NCBI RefSeq assembly: GCF_033971905.1
Contig: NZ_JALBUT010000005.1
Span: 124,001 to 188,000, forward strand
From: Intestinicryptomonas porci
GTDB lineage: Bacteria; Verrucomicrobiota; Verrucomicrobiia; Opitutales; Intestinicryptomonadaceae
Length of the DNA: 64,000 nt
Direction: 5' to 3'
Shown: piece after piece, positions 61,893-64,000 of the stretch
How positions within the stretch are numbered: position 1 is the first letter of the stretch
Layout: every line of letters begins with the position of its first letter
Position numbers and translations under genes: made by a program
Notes under the pieces: generated by a model
Seen by the model: the letters and a program-made list of their open reading frames with translations, nothing else
What the model was told of the DNA's origin: nothing
The model's database searches: none

Positions 61893-61921
61893 AAGAAAAT
61901 AAACTTTCGCGAATGTGTCAA
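61893..61921 (-). promoter_or_regulatory. Possible promoter for rpmH
   Basis: A perfect TTGACA hexamer lies on the minus strand (61916-61921), about 60 bases upstream of rpmH. Candidate -10 boxes nearby (TATTTT or TTTCTT) are imperfect in sequence or spacing, so the call is tentative. Confidence 0.35.
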
Positions 61922-61997
61922 CTTATTTTTGAAAAAATTTTTTTAACTTTGAAAAATCTTGTTTGAAATACGCTTTTGTGCAAACATTAAAACTACA

Positions 61998-62900
61998 ATG
62001 GAAACTCTGTTCATAGACATAGGCTCAAATTCCATAAAATCGCTTCTTGCCGATTTTAAGGGCGGAAAGGTTGCCGCCACGGCCGACCGCTCCGAGCATA
62101 GCAGAATATCGTCGCCCGAAGGTTTGAAGTCCGATGCCGCCAAGATAATTGAAGACGCCGTAAGTTCCCTTTGCAAACGCTCGATGAAAAACAGCGAAAA
62201 ATTCGATGTTTTCTGTTTCGGTACTTCCGCGCTGAGGGAGTCGAAAAACGCGGGAGAAGTTTTAGCTGAGCTTAAAAGCAGGGGAATTGAAATAAGGGTG
62301 CTTTCGGGAAAAGAGGAGGCGGAGCTTTCTTTTGAGGGCGCCATGGGAGACTCTTACTTAAATATATCATCCGATTCCTCGGTCGTTTACGGAGACTTGG
62401 GCGGCGGAAGCATGGAGTTTGTAAGCAGGGAAAAATCCAAAATCATAGCTATGGACAGCCTCCCGATAGGCGCGGTGCGCCTCACAAATTCTTTTACGGA
62501 AAACGGGGTTTTGAACCGCGCGGGATTAAAAGAAAGATGCTCTTTGCTTTTAAAAAGAATATCCGTTCCGAAAGGCGATTTTAAGCTTGTCGTGGCAGGC
62601 GGAGCGTTGAGCGCGGCGCGTTTTATCTTGGGAAACGGGGAATTTTGCGAAAAGCGCGAGCTTTCTTTGGACGACTTCAACTTTTGCCTGAATTTGGCTG
62701 ACGAGCTTGGAGCGGAAGGGCTTTCCGAAAAATTCGGCACTCCGCAAAACAGGGGAGACATTTTGCCCGCCGCGTTTTTGTGCCTTATGGAAGTTTTAAG
62801 GCATTTTGAATCTCCTTTTATGGTGCATACGCAGATTTCCTTGCGGTATGGCGTTGCAAACGCCTATTTTAAATACGGGAAATCTCTAAAAAAAATCTAA
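61998..62900 (+). CDS. Ppx/GppA-type exopolyphosphatase family protein
   Basis: 300 residues from the ATG at 61998; 13 extra codons upstream show no homology. The actin-like ATPase fold has FIDIGSNSIKSLLADF (phosphate 1), FGTSALRESKN, YGDLGGGSMEFV (phosphate 2) and LPIGAVRLTN. VVAGGALSAARFIL is the adenosine-type motif. It covers only the N-terminal two domains, without the C-terminal HD-like region of E. coli Ppx. It likely degrades polyphosphate or pppGpp. It is divergent from rpmH. Confidence 0.88.
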   Translation: METLFIDIGSNSIKSLLADFKGGKVAATADRSEHSRISSPEGLKSDAAKIIEDAVSSLCKRSMKNSEKFDVFCFGTSALRESKNAGEVLAELKSRGIEIRVLSGKEEAELSFEGAMGDSYLNISSDSSVVYGDLGGGSMEFVSREKSKIIAMDSLPIGAVRLTNSFTENGVLNRAGLKERCSLLLKRISVPKGDFKLVVAGGALSAARFILGNGEFCEKRELSLDDFNFCLNLADELGAEGLSEKFGTPQNRGDILPAAFLCLMEVLRHFESPFMVHTQISLRYGVANAYFKYGKSLKKI

Positions 62901-62957
62901 TGGCGGATTGATTTTTTTCGATATAATCGGTTTCGTAAAAACTAAAAAACGCTGCAA

Positions 62958-64000
62958 ATGAAAGTTTTTAAATATTTGTGCGTAATGTCGCTTTTGTGCG
63001 CGGTTCAGTTTTTAAACGCCGTGCATAGGGAATTTTTTGTGGAAGACATTTTTATAGAGGAAATTCCGGTTTCGCACATAGGCTCTTATTATGATGACGC
63101 GCAGAGCGTAGAGGGCGGAGAGTTTGAAAATTGGTTCAACGGACCTTACGCTTTCGGAAACGCCTTCGGGATTCGTTCCCAACTTGAAAAATACGGGATT
63201 GTGCCCGTTATTACGTATCTTGGCAATTTTGCGGCTAATCCTTACGGCGGCGACAGGCAGGGCGCGGCGATTTCAAGTTCCGTGAATTTGGGGTACGGCG
63301 TGGACTTGTACAAGCTTACGAATTTGGAGGCTTTGAAAGGCTGGTCGTTTGTAAACACATGGGTTTGGCGTTTTGGAAATTCGCTTACGCGGGACTATTT
63401 CAAGAACACTTTTTCATTGCAGCAAAATTACGGCAGCCAGACATTGAGAATGCAGTCGATGTATTTGACTTACAGCCATTCGTCGGAAGACGGCGCAAGC
63501 TTTATGTTCAAATTCGGGCGAATTGCCGCGGGAGACAATTTTATGACAAAGCCGATTTACTGGCTTTACATGTCAAATTCCATCGACGGTAATCCCGTGG
63601 GAGTTTATAATCAGGTAAAATTTTCCGCTTATCCGTCGGCGGTGTGGGGTGCGATGGGACAGGTTAACTTGCCAAGCGGGCTTTATTTCAAGGCGGGCGT
63701 CTATCAGATAAATAGCGATGCCCAGGAAAGAAATTCAAGGCACGGATTGGATTTTTCTTTCACTAACGGCTTGGGAGTGAACGCCAATTTTGAAATCGGA
63801 TGGGACATAAATCACGACTCATCCGGGCGTTCCCCGGGCAATGTCTCTATGGGGTTTGTCGCCGATTGGTACAGCGTCGAACACTTGTCAAACCCTCTGC
63901 GCCATTCGCACTTCAACCAGTCTTTATATTTTCAGGCGGACTACATGGTGCTTAATTTGGGTTTCCCTGACAGGTCGAAAGGCAATGTCATTAAGCGCGA
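62958..64000 (+). CDS. Carbohydrate porin, OprB family, partial (runs off right edge)
   Basis: 347 complete codons are present, with no stop before the edge. A signal peptide (about 1-21, ending FLNAV) is followed by an outer-membrane beta-barrel with alternating aromatic strands. The start EKYGIVPVITYLGNFAANPYGGDRQG and GRIAAGDNFMTKPIYWLYM-like segments (seen in part) are typical of OprB, a glucose-selective porin. It likely lets sugars across the outer membrane, in keeping with the secreted glycosidase. It follows the phosphatase gene by 57 bases. Confidence 0.82.
   Translation, partial: MKVFKYLCVMSLLCAVQFLNAVHREFFVEDIFIEEIPVSHIGSYYDDAQSVEGGEFENWFNGPYAFGNAFGIRSQLEKYGIVPVITYLGNFAANPYGGDRQGAAISSSVNLGYGVDLYKLTNLEALKGWSFVNTWVWRFGNSLTRDYFKNTFSLQQNYGSQTLRMQSMYLTYSHSSEDGASFMFKFGRIAAGDNFMTKPIYWLYMSNSIDGNPVGVYNQVKFSAYPSAVWGAMGQVNLPSGLYFKAGVYQINSDAQERNSRHGLDFSFTNGLGVNANFEIGWDINHDSSGRSPGNVSMGFVADWYSVEHLSNPLRHSHFNQSLYFQADYMVLNLGFPDRSKGNVIKR

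Noticed and set aside
61856..61997. Replication origin next to rpmH
   Set aside because: No dnaA gene and no clustered DnaA boxes (TTATCCACA-like) were seen in the gap, although rpmH-rnpA-yidCD is often near the origin in other bacteria.

Overview
The window looks like a piece of chromosome from a Gram-negative, probably host- or gut-associated, anaerobic member of the Verrucomicrobiota (Opitutales-like). This is inferred from content, not from a database match. The signs are lipid A synthesis (LpxI), an OprB-type porin, YidC with a large periplasmic domain, a PEP-CTERM protein with the VPEP...RRRK tail typical of Verrucomicrobia/Lentisphaerae, a DUF3568-type lipoprotein, a very short S18, and an electron-bifurcation-type flavin/Fe-S cluster. 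No phage genes, IS transposase or CRISPR array were found. Genes are tightly packed: no stretch over 300 bases lacks a gene, ATGA overlaps are common, and three convergent gene pairs share a single TTAA as both stop codons.

Layout. 1-5905: hexuronate catabolism, with two Gfo/Idh/MocA dehydrogenases and UxaC on the minus strand, divergent from a LacI regulator, a KDG kinase and KDPG aldolase; it ends in a strong terminator. 5993-6741: an AT-rich ankyrin gene broken by a frameshift. 6868-14559: a MidA/NDUFAF7-like methyltransferase, an AddAB-like helicase-nuclease pair and an RlmI-like methyltransferase. 14718-22810: a long plus-strand run opening with four subunits of a probable flavin-based electron-bifurcating transhydrogenase (NuoE-like, NuoF-like, a NuoG/NfnA fusion, NfnB), followed by surE, comF and a possible protease-inhibitor lipoprotein. 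22796-28689: a BASS transporter, tRNA-Arg(ACG), a secreted GH2 beta-galactosidase with a discoidin-like tail, and a secreted SGNH esterase. 28854-35842: rpsR, a Sua5-type synthase, a minus operon (maf, TonB-like, RluA-like, membrane protein), an ABC ATPase, a PAQR/hemolysin III protein and a GT2 glycosyltransferase. 35915-38693: thiE, a tyrosine recombinase carrying an 81-nt in-frame palindromic cassette, and a PEP-CTERM protein. 38778-47346: a long minus-strand block (Asp23-like protein, ubiD/ubiX/ubiA, sufE, lpxI, a secreted unknown, leuS). 47483-52972: a lipoprotein, an M20 peptidase, queD, queE, an MBL hydrolase, a 5'-3' exonuclease and yicC. 53082-64000: smc, leuC, yebC, yidC-yidD-rnpA-rpmH, a Ppx/GppA phosphatase and the start of an OprB porin.

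How the genes fit together: the left end turns uronates into pyruvate and glyceraldehyde-3-phosphate. The central redox complex would balance NADH, NADPH and ferredoxin in an anaerobic fermenter. The secreted GH2/SGNH pair and the porin fit a glycan-degrading life. UbiA/UbiX/UbiD suggest quinone (probably menaquinone) synthesis. The most noteworthy items are the four-subunit, Stn/Nfn-like redox complex and the multi-hairpin cassette inserted in frame within the recombinase.
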